Assembly: GCA_902729315.2 (NCBI GenBank)
Contig: LR746272.1
Coordinates: forward strand, 744,001-808,000
DNA from: Spirodela intermedia
Lineage: Eukaryota > Streptophyta > Magnoliopsida > Alismatales > Araceae
Direction: 5' to 3'
Length of the DNA: 64,000 bases
This document shows positions 39,401-52,383 of the stretch, in pieces. A model generated the notes under the pieces. That model did no database searches. It was not told where the DNA came from and saw nothing but the letters and a program-made list of their open reading frames with translations. The first letter of the stretch is position 1, and each line of letters opens with the position of its first letter. The translations under genes and the position numbers were made by a program.

Positions 39401-40629
39401 CAAGACTTCGTTCCAGTAAATGAGCCTAGGTATTTCTCCACTCAGCTGATTTTGTGCAAGATCCCTATTTTTTTTTTACGTTGTCAGTGCATAAGCAGTC
39501 AGAAAAAAACGGCCAACATCACATGACAAAACAAGGCAGCTTACATGATCTTCAAGTTCGGAATCTGAGACAGAGTTGAAGGGATGGGACCAATCAGTTG
39601 GTTATTCTTCAGTATGCTAGAAACAAAGGCAGAGGCATGTGATGAGTACGCGAGCAAGATAAATGGAAGCCTGAAAGACGTTAAGACTCTTAAACCCAAA
39701 AACTTACAGCGTATCCAGCTGCTTCAACCTCGAAATTGAGAACGGGATGTCACCATCTAAGTTGTTGAATGACAAATCACTGTGATAACACCATCATCTA
39801 AGACATGTTAGGGTTCCAAACAGCAGCGAATCTAGTCACACGTAATAACCACCATTGATCAAAATTGGGGTTGAAAAAATAATGGCTTCTAGAACTTCAC
39901 TTACAGAACGGTCAAAAGAGAACAGTCGCCAATCTCATCCGGAATCTGTCCAGAGAGACGATTTCCTCTGAGGTCACTGTTGAAGTACAACAAAAATGTG
40001 TCAACGTGTACCTCGTTCTAGCTCAGGCCACTACAACAACCCGCCCAGAAATGGAATCACTCAACCGCATTATATTAATACAAAGCTAATACCAACAGCA
40101 ACTACTAATGTGCGAGGGCGCGAGAGTGTGAGAGATAGAAGAGAGAGAGATTAGTAGAAATCTTACAGATTAACAAGACTTTTGAGGTTCCCAATTGCTG
40201 GCGATATTTCTCCATCCAGATTTAACCCAGAAAGATTACTGCAATTTGAAAAATAAAGTAAAAAATTTACCATGATGCGCAGAGTGAACGGAAAATGCAT
40301 ATTGTACAAACAACCTTCACACGACCACCTCGCTCGAAGGATGAGAGAGAGAGAGAGAAAGCTAGAGTAATCTTACAGGGAAACGACACCGAAGGTCATG
40401 TTGTCACATGTTACGCCCCTCCATGAGCAGTAGTCGCTGGCCGGACCATCAGTCCAATCGTAGAGGATGTTATCGACGTTACGAAATGACTTCTTGATCT
40501 CCAGAAGGGTCTTACCTAAAAATATAGACACAGAGAGAGCCAATCGGTCAGTGTAAAACCGATACCCGTGCCAAACAGTTCAGAGAGATAGAGATAGATA
40601 TAGACATAGAGATAGACATATACATATGT

Positions 40630-40660
<31 letters not shown>

Positions 40661-41385
40661 TCGCAGAGAGATGTTAGGAGGAAAAGCAGAAATGCATCGT
40701 AAGAGGGAGGAAGATAGATTGGTTCGACGAAGTAACAACCCAGAGAAGGTTCGACGAAGGAAAGAAAGGAATGAATACCAAACGTTGATGCCCATCTAAG
40801 AAAACCGAAAAGTCACTGCTAGGTCACATACGATGATGAGCACTGAGACCAGAGGGACGTGGGAAAACGAGAACGAGAGAGGGTGAAGACCCAAAAAAAC
40901 TCAGAGATTAGAAGACCGAAGCTCTTAAATGGACCGGGCTGGAACGGCCAAACATTCAGACAGGTAGGGCTCATCATTAACTCCAATGAACATGCAGACG
41001 CAAACAGCAGAAAACTTCAACGTCACGAACCTCGCGCTGTGGGGATTAATAAACTACTCGAGATTCCAGGTGAATGATCCATAGAAAAATAGGTATAACA
41101 AACAGGAAAGATACTATAAAAAATTAGAGCATACTCCCCAAGAACAGAGTAACTGTGAAGTGTTCTGCAGCCCAGCCCATAGATTATGCCACCTACGAAA
41201 AAGTCTTCGATGCTGCGAGTGCCCTCACTGGAGGATCTCCACCGCGTAAACGGTACACGCTACTGAGAACTAAACTATCGAGTGCGGGCAGGCAAAGTGA
41301 GATTACCGTCGTCGGACACGCAGAAGCCAGGGGCCAGAGCAGCAACCACGACCAGAAGAACCAGCAGCTTCCGCCGCAGAGCCAT
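35127..41385 (-). CDS. ER: ERECTA leucine-rich-repeat receptor-like kinase
   Basis: Plasma-membrane receptor for EPF/EPFL peptides that controls organ growth, inflorescence form and stomatal patterning. The preferred 27-exon model gives 980 residues (Arabidopsis ERECTA has 976). End exons are 41307-41385, 40377-40515, then the LRR exons, 36880-36951, 36725-36798, 36500-36628, 36059-36406, 35609-35979, 35127-35495. The order is signal peptide ([17 protein letters not shown]), LRR cap with [10 protein letters not shown], about 20 LRRs, [14 protein letters not shown], one membrane span ([19 protein letters not shown]), then a kinase with VAIK lysine 676, HRD Asp773 and DFG Asp791. [16 protein letters not shown] and the C-terminal [11 protein letters not shown] match ERECTA and not the ERL1/ERL2 paralogues. 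Nothing suggests loss of function. Confidence 0.94.
36629..36724 (-). other. ER: probable 96-nt intron with no stop codon (ERECTA)
   Basis: This stretch is open and in frame with its neighbours, so a frame-based model would translate it as 32 extra residues. It begins GTGACC and ends TTTCCAG after a pyrimidine-rich run. Removing it gives the family's usual 27 exons and about 980 residues, and puts the catalytic lysine at 676, as in Arabidopsis. A donor at GTCATC slightly upstream would also keep the frame. Confidence 0.7.
37001..37075. repeat. (GA)n-rich tracts in an ERECTA intron
   Basis: Interrupted GA runs across about 75 bp between exons 36880-36951 and 37097-37165. Another GA run is in ERECTA intron 1 at 40631-40656. 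Confidence 0.85.
37097..40238 (-). other. ER: ERECTA LRR exon array
   Basis: Nineteen exons, each encoding one leucine-rich repeat. Seventeen are 72 nt (24 residues) and two are 69 nt: 40167-40238, 39905-39976, 39708-39779, 39545-39616, 39393-39464, 39248-39319, 39091-39162, 38934-39002, 38755-38826, 38582-38653, 38403-38474, 38245-38316, 38073-38144, 37922-37993, 37777-37848, 37619-37690, 37456-37527, 37280-37351, 37097-37165. Every intron interrupts the second-to-last Leu codon position in the same phase, so each exon is a self-contained repeat. Confidence 0.93.
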
Positions 41386-44326
41386 CCCTTCTCAACACCG
41401 CAAGCTGATCTCCTCTTCCTCCTCGTCCTCCTCGTCCTCCTCGCGAAGGGTGAATATGTCGCGAAGGCTACCCTTGACCGCCGCTCATACTACATTTCAG
41501 ATGGAACCAGCGTAGTAGAACTCCACACTCTCGAACAATCCGCTCGCTCCCCATCCCATGAGACCCCCGCCACCACCGCTACATAATGGAGCTTTCCTCA
41601 TTTGAAGCCACTGGAATGGAACCTGCTCCAACGCTCACTCCGGGGGGTAAACTCCGCCATAGGACATCCAAACAGCTCCACGAAGATCCCTCCCCACGGC
41701 AAAGCCGACCGACAGCTCACCAGCAACACCTCGCAAGACGTATCACGGTAACCACGGGGGACCGCAGCATCCCCCGAGACGAACGAAGTGAGAGAGAGAA
41801 AGAAAGAGAGAGACGTCAGGTCCGGCCTCCGCACAGGCGATACCACAGGCCGGGGGTTAGAGATAGAGAGAGAGAAGAGCGAAGCAGCGCATGAATATGA
41901 TAGAGCGCAAGCTGGGGCCGTCAACGCATTAATGCCGGCGGAGTGGAGCTCCGGGAGGGTTCTGACGTCTCTCCTGTGCGAGGGGCGGGAGAAGCTTGGG
42001 AGAGAGCGCGATGTGAGACACTACTGACAAGGTTTCAGCCGCCAGCGGGTGAGCAGCCAGTAAGAGAGAGAGTAGAGGGAAGAGATAGAGAGAGAGAGAG
42101 AGAGATGGTGTCGTGTTTCTGATATATCTGATGGATGAGAAAGAGGGATCACGAAGAGCTCGCGCTCGCTGCTGTCGGGTCACATCTACCTGCCGTCTCT
42201 CTCTCTCTCTAGATAAATCCTCTCTCTATGTCTTCTCTTTCTCCCTCTAGGTTGTTACAGGTTAAAGGAGTTAAGAGCGGGAGTAAAGAGATAAAGGAAA
42301 ATTTCCCACGCAGGTTCGGGCCCCCCACCCCCCCTTGCGAAATCCGATTCCGGTCGTTGGAATCTCCAACCGAACGGAATCGTTTCCAAACACGATTGCA
42401 CCCTCACACAAATCCTCCCTCCCTCTCTCTCTCAAACTTTAGAGGGGTGGTGGTAACCACATCGCCGCCCGCGAAGGGACGTCGCGTCTGCATGCAGCAG
42501 AGCGGCCTGCAGCCCACTCTGCGCTGCTGCTGCTGCTCCTCTGGCTCTACTGCTCTATCTATCTACTCCACGTCCTTTCCCTCTCTCTCTCTCTCTCTCG
42601 CCCCCTCTAGGCCGCGGTTAGTTCACCGCCAGTACGATCACCGACCAGAGTTAAAGACTCTCGTGACCTCTCTGGACGTACGCTGACCGGATTTAAATGG
42701 CCTTCCTCTCTCGGAGAGGCCGTCAGGGCCAACTGACGGCCGTCCGATGGCGATCGTACGCCAAATGAAGCAGCAGATCTGACCAGACCACCGGATCCTC
42801 TTCCGATCCGCATTTCCCCTTCCCGCCGTCCGTGATCCCTGACGGCGGTCCCCACGCCGTCAATTCTCAAACGGCGCCGTCACCCCTGAACTTCCTTCTG
42901 GAGCTGGTCACCGTCTGAGGGGGAAATAAAGCTCACCGACCTCCTCGGGAAGGAAAACCCCGCCCTCTTGGGCCCCCCCATCAGAAGATGTCGTTGTCTG
43001 ACGCCGTTAGCTTTCTGATATACTCACCTCTTCTTCCTATTTTTACTCCTCTCTCTCTCTCTCTCTCTCTCGCTAACGTCATTAACTACCACGTGCGAGT
43101 AGGGAGATATAGACAGACAGAAGAAATAATACACCTGGCGTCGGCATTTAAAGGGGTGGGGGGATGGGCTTATCGGATCCATTCAATCATGTGGCCCGAT
43201 TGTGACGGTGGACGCGGGTACTGCAGCTTTCCCCATGTGGAACCGTACGATCAATCGACTCCTGGCCGTCCGATCTTGCGTCTACGGGATGGCCGGTGAT
43301 GAAGTGGCTAGGAGAGATGAGACAAAAGAGGGGAGGGAAGGGACGGCCGCCGCAGCCTTTCTGCAACGTGGGCTGCCGCCGCCGCCGCCGCCTCCCAGCA
43401 AGCTGGCGGGCCTCATGAGGAAATAGCGGGCCCAGTTGAGCCGACCTATTACTATAAATGTTGCTTTTTCAAGGGTTATAATCTAAAATTCCCGGACGGG
43501 TGAATGTCACTTGGGCCGCCGGTTTTGCGGAGATATCCTCAAATATCTCTTCAGAAAAGGTAGATTGCAGTCGATGATGGCTCGGGCCGAGCTTGGTGTG
43601 CAGCAGCGCCAAATGCTGACGTGGAGAGTCGTATATAAGGCGGGGGCCCACGTACTCTCGTGGGGACCCCGAAACTGGCAGCGGTCACGTGACAGGCAAG
43701 GACCTGCTGGCCGGGCCCGCACGCCAATAACCCCACTCTTCCATCTTCCGGCATTATACATATATCCTAAATACCAGCCGCGGCACGAAAATAGGGATCT
43801 GTATGTAATTTAAAAAAGAATGGTCCCGATATCGGATGATACATGGACCCCACCAAGACCCACTTTCCGCGACGGGATGAACATAATGGGCCCATTCATA
43901 GTGGGCCGGCCCAACAAATTCCTCATTTATCTGGATGCCGCGCAAGATTTGACGCCGGGGGGTCACATCGCTCTGCGTCGTGCACCTTGCGCTCTGCTCC
44001 CTGCCGCAGGCAGGCCACGCCCCGGAGGGCGGCATCATCCATGCAGTACAGTCCTTGCTGTTTAGAGCGAGAGAGAGGGGGGGGGATGGGGGGTCTGACA
44101 TGCCAGAGCTCTGATTAATGAGAAAGCTGAGACACATCAATTCCATGTCAACCCATCACATCCACACTCGTGAACTGCTTACCCTGACAGGCAGCAGCTT
44201 ATGGGCGCGCCGGAGAGACCCTGGGCAGAGATAGAGAGAGAAAGTGATCTACAGATAGAGAGATGAAGACAGAGATTGCACCGGCTGGAACTCCGGTCTG
44301 TGGGCATCGAGTCCTGCTGCCTTCCA
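41386..44326. other. intergenic and upstream region of ERECTA
   Basis: 2.9 kb between the ERECTA start and the PAA2 stop. It should hold the ERECTA 5' untranslated region and promoter and the PAA2 3' untranslated region. It contains many CT/GA tracts (for example near 42090, 42200, 42590 and 43049-43071) and CTC-rich sequence near the ERECTA ATG. The open frames here look like chance frames in GC-rich or low-complexity DNA, and none resembles a known protein. Confidence 0.55.
43886..43916. promoter_or_regulatory. cluster of TGGGCC/GGCCCA motifs
   Basis: Two palindromic copies, TGGGCCCA and GTGGGCCGGCCCAAC, within about 30 bp, with another GGGCCC at 43428. In plants TGGGCC (site II) is bound by TCP factors and is common in promoters of growth-related genes. 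It lies 2.5 kb upstream of the ERECTA ATG, so its target is uncertain. Confidence 0.3.
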
Positions 44327-47300
44327 TCAACTGGATTTGGAGGTCGGGCTGTGGAGTCTCAGGAGCAGCGAGTTCGTCACGACGAAGATGGAGCTAAGCG
44401 CCATCAACCCTCCTGCCCATGAGCAAAACAGTGCCACCATTGCTTGTTATGTAAAGTTCTGCATGACAATATGTAGATGATGGGATTCACCTGAGAGAGA
44501 TGGTGTCATGGCGAAATCGAGGGGAGGGAGGAGCGCCCCGGCGGCGATGGGGATGGCGACGAGGTTGTACGCGACGGCCCACGCGAGGTTCTGGTGAACC
44601 TTGGCGATGGTGGCACGGGAGAGGTCTATGGCGTCCACCAGCTGCAGGAGGAGCAAGCAGCGAATCAGAGCTAGATGAGGGGTGGTTGGTGTGTTAGGGT
44701 TTTTCGGTCTGTGCCTGGGAGAGCCTGTTGCCGAGCAGAACCACCGAGGCCGCGTCGGAGGCGGCGTTCTCCTTGGACTCGAGCTGCAACGCGATCCCGA
44801 CGTTGGCGATGGCCATCGACGGCGCGTCATTGATGCCGTCGCCGACCTTCGGAGATGCAAACGGGCGAAGAAGATGATCGTAAAGAGGATCACATGCCAT
44901 GAACAGAGAAAAAAAAAGGAAGGGGAGAAAGAAATAGTGATTACCATGGCCACATGGTGGCCTTCGGCCTGTAAGGCTGAGATGAACCTGGACTTGGCCT
45001 CCGGAGTCTGAGTGGCGCGGATGCTCTCGCCTGAGATTCCGACCGCCCTGCCGACCTCGCCCACCGCTTCCTCGCGGTCGCCGGATAGGAGGATGGTCTT
45101 GATGCTCTTTTCATGGAGTCTGGAGGCCCAAGGAAGGATCATCACCAGATAATGCAGGAAGAACAAAAAAGTTGAAATGGATCTTTTTATTCTTATATAT
45201 GGGATAATTTTTTGGATTAAAAAAGTTGTTTTTTTTTTCAATGAATAGACGAGTCAAGATTGGATGAATATCTGCCTACCGTTGACTTACATGAGTTGAA
45301 TGGCTGGTGTTCTTACATGGTATGGGTTCCCGATTATTTTTTTTGGTTTCCTTTTTCAGTGAATGGGAAAACCAATGTAGGTTGACTTTTATGGGTTAAA
45401 GCACAGTTGGTCCCTAGCATCAGGGAGAATCTAATAACTGGTTGACTTTGTCTGAACAGACAAATACCGGAATAAAGAAGAATATATATATATATATACA
45501 TTCTGGACAATTCATTTTATCACTGATAATAATTCCTCTGTTCTAAAACGAAAAGTCAATGAACCCCATATGTATTTTTTTAACCTTTTTTTTTCAAGGA
45601 ATAGATGAATCAATGGGGTGTAAGATTAGTTGAATACCTGCTTATCGTTGACTTTGCATCCTGGCGTAAGATGTCGGACACTGCAATGGCCCCTATCACG
45701 CCTTCTCCTTCACGCCCCACATAAGCAACTGAATTCGAGTAATTAGATGCCAACGCCTTCTCGGACGACAGCTCGGCGATGCGGGCCTGCAGATCCTTCA
45801 AATCGAGCTCCGACGACTTGTACTGGAAGCACTGGTGTACCCATTCCAGCTTGCCAACTGCAACCAAGGATCCGTCCACTTCCGCCATGGATCCAAAACC
45901 GGGCTCTGTCAACTGCCCTCTCGTGCTGGGGATCTCCAAGTCCAGGGCTTCAGCTTTGCGGAGGATAGCTCTGGCGATCGGATGGGAAGCCGTCTTCTCC
46001 ACTGCAGCAGCCAAGCGAAGAACTTCGGTGCCTTCATGAGCCAGGGACGCCGTCGCCAAGACGGCCGGCTTTCCCTCCGTCAACGTTCCTGTCTGAGACA
46101 CAGCATGGGCGGCGCGCATTTTACTTTATTGGGCATCTGAAGCTCGAGTCAACGGTGACCGGGGTTGAGGGGGTACCTTATCCAGCGCGACGGTGTCTAC
46201 GCCAGCCAAACGTTCCAGCACGTCTCCGCCGCGTATCAAAAGCCCCTGCTTGGCTCCTGCCCGCGAGTTCCAAGAGAAAAGAAATGCAGTTAAGTGATTG
46301 AAAGATGGGACGAAGCGGGGACAGATAAATAGATGATTACCGAGAGATGTGCCGACTAGAATAGCCGTCGGAGTGGCCAGTCCCAGCGCGCAGGGGCAAG
46401 ACACCACCTGAACATTAGTACAAGGAACGATATTGAGAATTAAATACCAAAGAGCATCTGAGACGTTTCTTTTTGGGCTTAAATACCTGTTCAATCTTGG
46501 AAATTAGATCATTATTATTCACATTTATAAGGAATAGTTCACTGCCTATTTTTGTTTCATTAAGTTTAATATACGACTAAAAAATGATTACATTAATGCC
46601 TTTACAATAACATATGGGGATTGAATGGACAAAGAAAGCTTAAGAAAAGCAGAATCAACAGCTCGATTATCGTAAAAAGAATGCGATTATTGTCTAAGAT
46701 GTCGATCGATCGATCGTCCCATACTCACCAGAACATCTACAGCAAGCTTCAAGCTTAAGAGCAATGAGTTCCCATCAGGCCCTGCTATATCATTGAGCAG
46801 GACATCGGGGAAAATGTTTGATCCCACATAATACCTAAGAATTTGCAGAAGGGAGGTTAGATCATAGAGATAAAAAAAAGTACAAGTTCCTCACGATCAG
46901 TGATAATAATCCTCTCTCTTGCTAGGCATGACAGGTCGGGAACTTCACATTGAACTCGAATAGCAAGAAACGAGAATAGTGGTCAATGCTTTCGATCAGG
47001 TAAGTGAAAACTAATAATTCATATGAACGAGGGTAATGAAGAGTATATTTTGAAAAAGGATTCGTTCCAAGGATATCTTATCATGGAGAAGAGGGGGAGA
47101 CCATGTGTTTGAGAAATAACTGGTTACAATGGAATGGAAAATTTCATATTCTAAGTCTCGAAAATACTGGAAGAATGTTATCTCCTCTGTAAAAAAATTG
47201 GACAAGACAGATTCTAAGATCGTTACTTTATGTATTGAGGGATATTTTTTCAGAAATATATAATTTATTTATAAGGAAAATGCTCCACAATTTCAATTTT

Positions 47301-50300
47301 CACTTCTAATTTCGATTAATTTTCATCACTCATTTCGAGAAAAATCTTTAGAAATCTGTTAGTAGGAAAGAGATGAATAAATCGTCATTATCTTTGATCA
47401 AAACCTATTCAATTGGTTCCTGGACATGGATCCTGTCAACGAGTTTGGTAACATCAAATATGATATTTATGCCACCAGATGCACGCTGAACTGATAACCT
47501 TCTGCGATGGAAATTCAAAAACTCACCAGAAAGCAAATGTAGCACCTGATAACATCATCACACTGTACACAAAAGGTCCTGCTATTTTATCTGCAGCCCT
47601 TTGAATGGGTGCTTCACGGCCTTGTGCATCCTCAACCTGTAGACGGTCAATATAAATTGTTTGGTATAATCCGCATAATTCTGAAATTATTAGAATAAAA
47701 TATACCCACCATACGAATAATCTTGGAAATTGTTGACATAGCACCTGTTGTTGAAGCTTCGATTCTTAAAGGGCCATCCTGCGAAAAAAACGTGCTATAT
47801 GTTATTAATATGAGATTTTCTTTCCCTATTCATCACAAAAAAAATTAAACTTTATATGACGAAGAATCAAACAGCAGTCAAGAACAATACCCAATTTATT
47901 GTTCCAGCGGAAACGGTCAGGCCTTTTTCCTTAAATACAGGGAGAGACTCTCCTGTGAGCATGGATTCATCAACAACACTTCTTCCAGCAACAACCTTGC
48001 CCTGAGAGGAAGTCAGCCAAGAACATTTTTGAGAAGAGCAATATCAATAAAACAGTTAATAGATTTCAGTGCATAAAAACATTTGGCTTGCCTCTCGAAA
48101 CATATTTGCGTCTCAATATACATTTACACTAAACCAAATGGGCATGATGATTTTAGTGAGGGTTAGCTGGCGGCGTTTATCATCAATTAAAAATGACACC
48201 CACCACCAACCAACATACAGGCAAAAACGGTCAATAATAACGTATGAAGGACCTTATAGGTTGGAAAAAAACTACTGAGCCGGACTAGATTGAGAAACGC
48301 AAGACATGAATATCAGTAAAAATGAATGTTTCTAGTAAAACAGAGTAAAGTCATCTCTTACATTCTCCTACCACTAGCATTCAGAAATCCACAAGATCCT
48401 CAAGACAGGATTTAAGTTCAAAGACACTGGATCGTATTCGAAAAACCCAAGATACTTGTCAGCCAAATGACCGTCAGGCACAACTTCATAACTACAAAAC
48501 TATTTCATACTGCATATTTTGTCACTTGAACCACAAAATGGATTTTTTTTCTATAGAGAAAAAAATCGCAAAACCATATACATTGGCCTTGAATTGCTGG
48601 AAGTCGGGGGGGGGGAAGGATTTCGAGACCTTCAAGCATTTTGAAACTTTAATACAGACCACATAGAATGCGAATGGCAACCTTTACACCTAAAACATGA
48701 TCTGATAGATTACCAAGCATATTGTTGGATTATCACAAGATTCTGTAGGCCGATTCATGGCATTGCTAGAGTGGATAGGATTTACAAACCTGTATTCTTA
48801 TTGGACCGAGTAAGTATAAAGCTCACTCCAAGCATGAAATCCAATTACTTTATCTGATATTTTGATTACATCTCTACATTTGGATCACAACCAATACCAG
48901 ACGTTGGGACGAAACCAAAAAATGTAAAAATAACGAAAAATGGGAAAAGCAAGGAAGAGTGAGAAGTGCTAAGAGAATAGCAAAGAAATTCTAAAAGGCC
49001 CTTACAAGCTGCATCCATATTAACTGCATCCAAATTTCATTCTTTCAATAAAAATCAATCCTTGGATGCCAAAGAATCAGGTTAACGAGTATGTGAAAGA
49101 TTCGTCATCTTAGACATTGGATTTCTAGACATATTTATCAGAGCAGCAGCAGAATTCTTGCACGTTCATTAAATCAAACAGATCAGAATCATAAAATAAA
49201 TGATAGAAAAACAACTAAATGGTAATAAAAAAATGGCTTTCTGCTTATGACATACATCTACAGGTATAGTTTCGCCAGGAAGAACCACAATGGAGTCTCC
49301 AACACGAACATCATCTGTGGGGACTTCTACACAAATTGTATCAGCACTGATGACACTCTCTGATGGATCATCTTCTATAGAAGTCACTATCAAACGGGAC
49401 TGAGAGGATACCAGTGACTGCACAAAACAAGAGCAAGCCGTTATTTACATTTCAACTAATAAAAAGTGGTAAGAAACAAGAATAAAAATGTCCTGGCCAT
49501 CGCAAAACACCAGTGGATAGACACAGGAATGGGAGGATCATCTAATGGCATCTCAGATTCTTGGCTATATTTTGGCAAATAGAAAAACCGCCAGACAAGG
49601 ACAGGTTAACTAAGAAAAGGGTGTATACAATAACCTGTGAAGCGTATGAAGTTTTAAACACAAGAAAAAGGTCCAAATGTGGGTATTGAAATCATATATG
49701 GGGGGAAAATGATAGCAGACATACAAAAGAGTTTATGTATATGATTGGAAATCCATCATTATTGGAATTCTTCAAAAGCCAACGATTGAGTGTATCAAAG
49801 CCCAATTCACTGGATTGAAAAAAACCAAATATGCCAGCTAAATAAAAAAATTTATCCAAAATTAAAATCCAGCCTTTCAGATAAATTTCAGAGGGAAATA
49901 TATGAGAAAATACGAATTTACCAAAAGTTCATTCATATCACTGGAGGCACTTAGCCTGGCCCTTTCCTCAAGAGAGCGACCAAGAAGCACAAAACCAAGA
50001 AGCATTACCTGCATGGTAAAAAAATGCCATGAATAACGACAGAACAGATCAAGACTAGCATGGCGTGTGTGATATTAATCATACGCTACACGTTCAAATA
50101 ATGAACTCATATGTGTTTGCTTAGCCCTCTCTTTTCCAGCCTCCACACACAAACAACCCCCCACCCCATCTCTCTCTCTCTCTCTCTCTCTCTTTAGTTT
50201 TCATGGGAAAAGTTACCCCTGCAAATTAGTTTTTCAGAGAAGAAAACGTATAAATTTTAAAATGAGAGTGCTGAATTTAGCTGCGTGATCCAACTAGATA

Positions 50301-52326
50301 CCTATCCCATTTGCAATGTAGTAACTAACATGGACCATCTACCGATTTTGTATGATTCAACATCAGACTGACCTTTTCAATGACCAAAAATTAGCATTGT
50401 ATTTTCCAAAAAAATAAAAGAACTCACCGGTTCATCAAAAAACGATGCTTCCCATTCAAGCCCAGGATTGAGCAGGGAGACCTGTAACAAATACAGTAAG
50501 GTGCTTCACAACAAAGCTGAAACGCAGTCTTTCCTAAAGGTTATAGTTATAACTTCGATGATTCAGCTTGTTAGAGAGATCTTACAGCGCTTAAGAAGAA
50601 CGCTGCTATGGATCCAAAACCCACTAGGGAATTCATATTTGGGGATCCTTTTCTGAAAGCTCTGAGACCATCCACGAGTAAAGCTGCATCCAAATGGAAT
50701 GGAACTCAATTACTAAGTTGGATTTTTGTCATGTCATATTAGAATGAAAAAGGTGTGTAGCCTTGATGCGACGGATCTGATCAGAATCTACAATATATAA
50801 AATGGTCGCCAATGAGATAAGGTATATTGACACTTTTCAACACTAACTACGACGTCTGCAATACGGTAGGAAAAAAACAAGAGGATATGAGGATATTCCA
50901 GACAAACAGAGCAACAAGAGCAACTCAGGAATATACTCCTGCAGCTGATCTCAACAGCCTCCAAGGATTCCTCTAATCAGAAAACCCAGATTTTTGAATT
51001 AACAAATGATCAACAGCTAGCCAAGGCTTGGGCATGGTAATCCCTTCGGTCTGTAATTCCTGCAGATAAAATATGTCGATAACCTAAGGAACTTCTCCCA
51101 CATTCCATTCTCTCTTCTACTTAGTATATCAGAAAGTAAAAAAAACAGCAGTGTTCCAAATAGCTTCAAAGAATTTCAGATAAGACCCCATCAAGATATC
51201 ATATATCGTATAATTGGCTCATTCATTTTTATTCCATTCCGAAAAGTATTCGTTTTACTGCGTCCTCCATAACATTGAAAACTCTCCTAAATCACCGAAA
51301 GTTTGCCGGTCTGGGTTGGAAGAAAGAACAGAGGGTTCAGAAGATTATACAGAAAGAAAATATAACCACGTAAAGACGACTTAGTTATTGTCAACGGAAC
51401 CGATAATGATGATAACAGGGAAAGCACTTTAGCTAGTAACTTACCTCTACCAGGTCCGAGCAATGAGGTGACAGCGACACCACATTTTATGTAGGAATTG
51501 TGCAGTAGGTCCAAAAAAGTTCCTAGAACACACACACAAGCGAAGCTAGAAATTAGTTCGTACAAATCATTGCATTCTAGAATTATGAGAAATGTCAGGT
51601 CATAATTCGCTGAAACTAGTAGTGTATACCAGGGAATTTATTGATGAAATAGCCCGCTGACAATTAGGACCGCCCAATACCGTACCTACCGTGGGCGACA
51701 TGGATGTTGAACGAGTGCAGGATGTGCGAAGCGTGCGACCCGCAGCAGAGCGCCACTAGCGTCCAGGCGAGCGCCACCCGGTTCCGGTTCCGCACTACCA
51801 GCTCCTCCTTCCTCGCCGCCGCCTCCTTCCATTTCCTCACGTTCTCCCCCACGCCCACGCCCAGGATCCTCTTCTTCGTCGGGAAACCGCAATCCGTCAG
51901 CCTCTCGGCCAGCTCCTCCGCAACCCGCGCCTCGCCGTCCACCCCGGTTCTCAGACGCACCGCCGCGGTCCCCATGAGCATATTCACCACCACGGAGTCC
52001 ACCCGCTCGTCGGAAGAGAGGACAGTTTTCACGCGCATGGAACATCCGCCGCACATCATTCCACCAACTTCCAGGAGGAACGAGGAACCTACCGCGGCCG
52101 ATGGGGGAGGGATCTGCGACTCCTGTGACGGCGCGCCGATGTCCACGGCCTTGGCTCGAAGAAGCCTGCGGTGCAGAGGCCTTGTGACATATCTAGCCGT
52201 GCGGGGCCATGGGAGCAGACTCGGCAGCCGGCGAGGGAGGCACTCATTGAGGAATTTGGCCGCCGCGATTGCCTGGCAGCGATTGAGGCTCGGAGGTTGG
52301 GTCGGACGCAGGAGATGGGTCGCCAT
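44327..52326 (-). CDS. PAA2: chloroplast copper-transporting P1B-type ATPase PAA2/HMA8
   Basis: Thylakoid copper pump that supplies copper to plastocyanin in the lumen. Seventeen in-phase exons give 885 residues (Arabidopsis PAA2 has 883): 51690-52326, 51445-51522, 50586-50683, 50428-50481, 49922-50008, 49256-49417, 47891-48001, 47710-47778, 47527-47636, 46729-46834, 46341-46407, 46177-46256, 45638-46092, 44945-45119, 44715-44846, 44491-44641, 44327-44412. An Arg-rich transit peptide precedes a heavy-metal domain with MCGGC (Cys92 and Cys95). Then come TGES (388-391), the copper-site CPC (508-510), DKTGT with phospho-Asp552, TASHPIA, and GDGIND (765-770). The N-terminal region from GGMMCGGC to SHASHILHS is nearly as in Arabidopsis PAA2, which separates it from PAA1. 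All catalytic motifs are intact. Confidence 0.95.
44642..44714 (-). other. PAA2: GC-AG intron in PAA2
   Basis: The exon ends CTCTCCCAG and the intron starts GCACAG. No GT donor exists between the conserved NRLSQ codons and the acceptor CTCCTGCAG at 44642. Reading on without splicing reaches a stop after QTEKP. Splicing here joins LSQ to LVDAIDLSRAT in phase, as the family requires. Confidence 0.8.
50169..50193. repeat. (TC)n microsatellite in a PAA2 intron
   Basis: 25-bp TC run in the intron between exons 50428-50481 and 49922-50008. Confidence 0.85.
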
Positions 52327-52341
52327 GAGAAGGAGAGAGAA

Positions 52342-52378
<37 letters not shown>

Positions 52379-52383
52379 AAGAA
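52327..52383 (-). promoter_or_regulatory. PAA2: pyrimidine-rich (CT)n leader directly before the PAA2 start codon
   Basis: On the coding strand an almost pure CT/TTC tract runs into the ATG at 52326. A second CT tract lies at 52645-52682. CT-rich leaders are common in plant genes for plastid proteins and may affect transcription or translation, but no function is shown here. Confidence 0.5.

Noticed and set aside
41586-41894. Open frames upstream of ERECTA (102 and 108 residues on opposite strands)
   Set aside because: Low-complexity Arg/Glu or Ser/Leu sequence driven by GA/CT repeats, with no domain.
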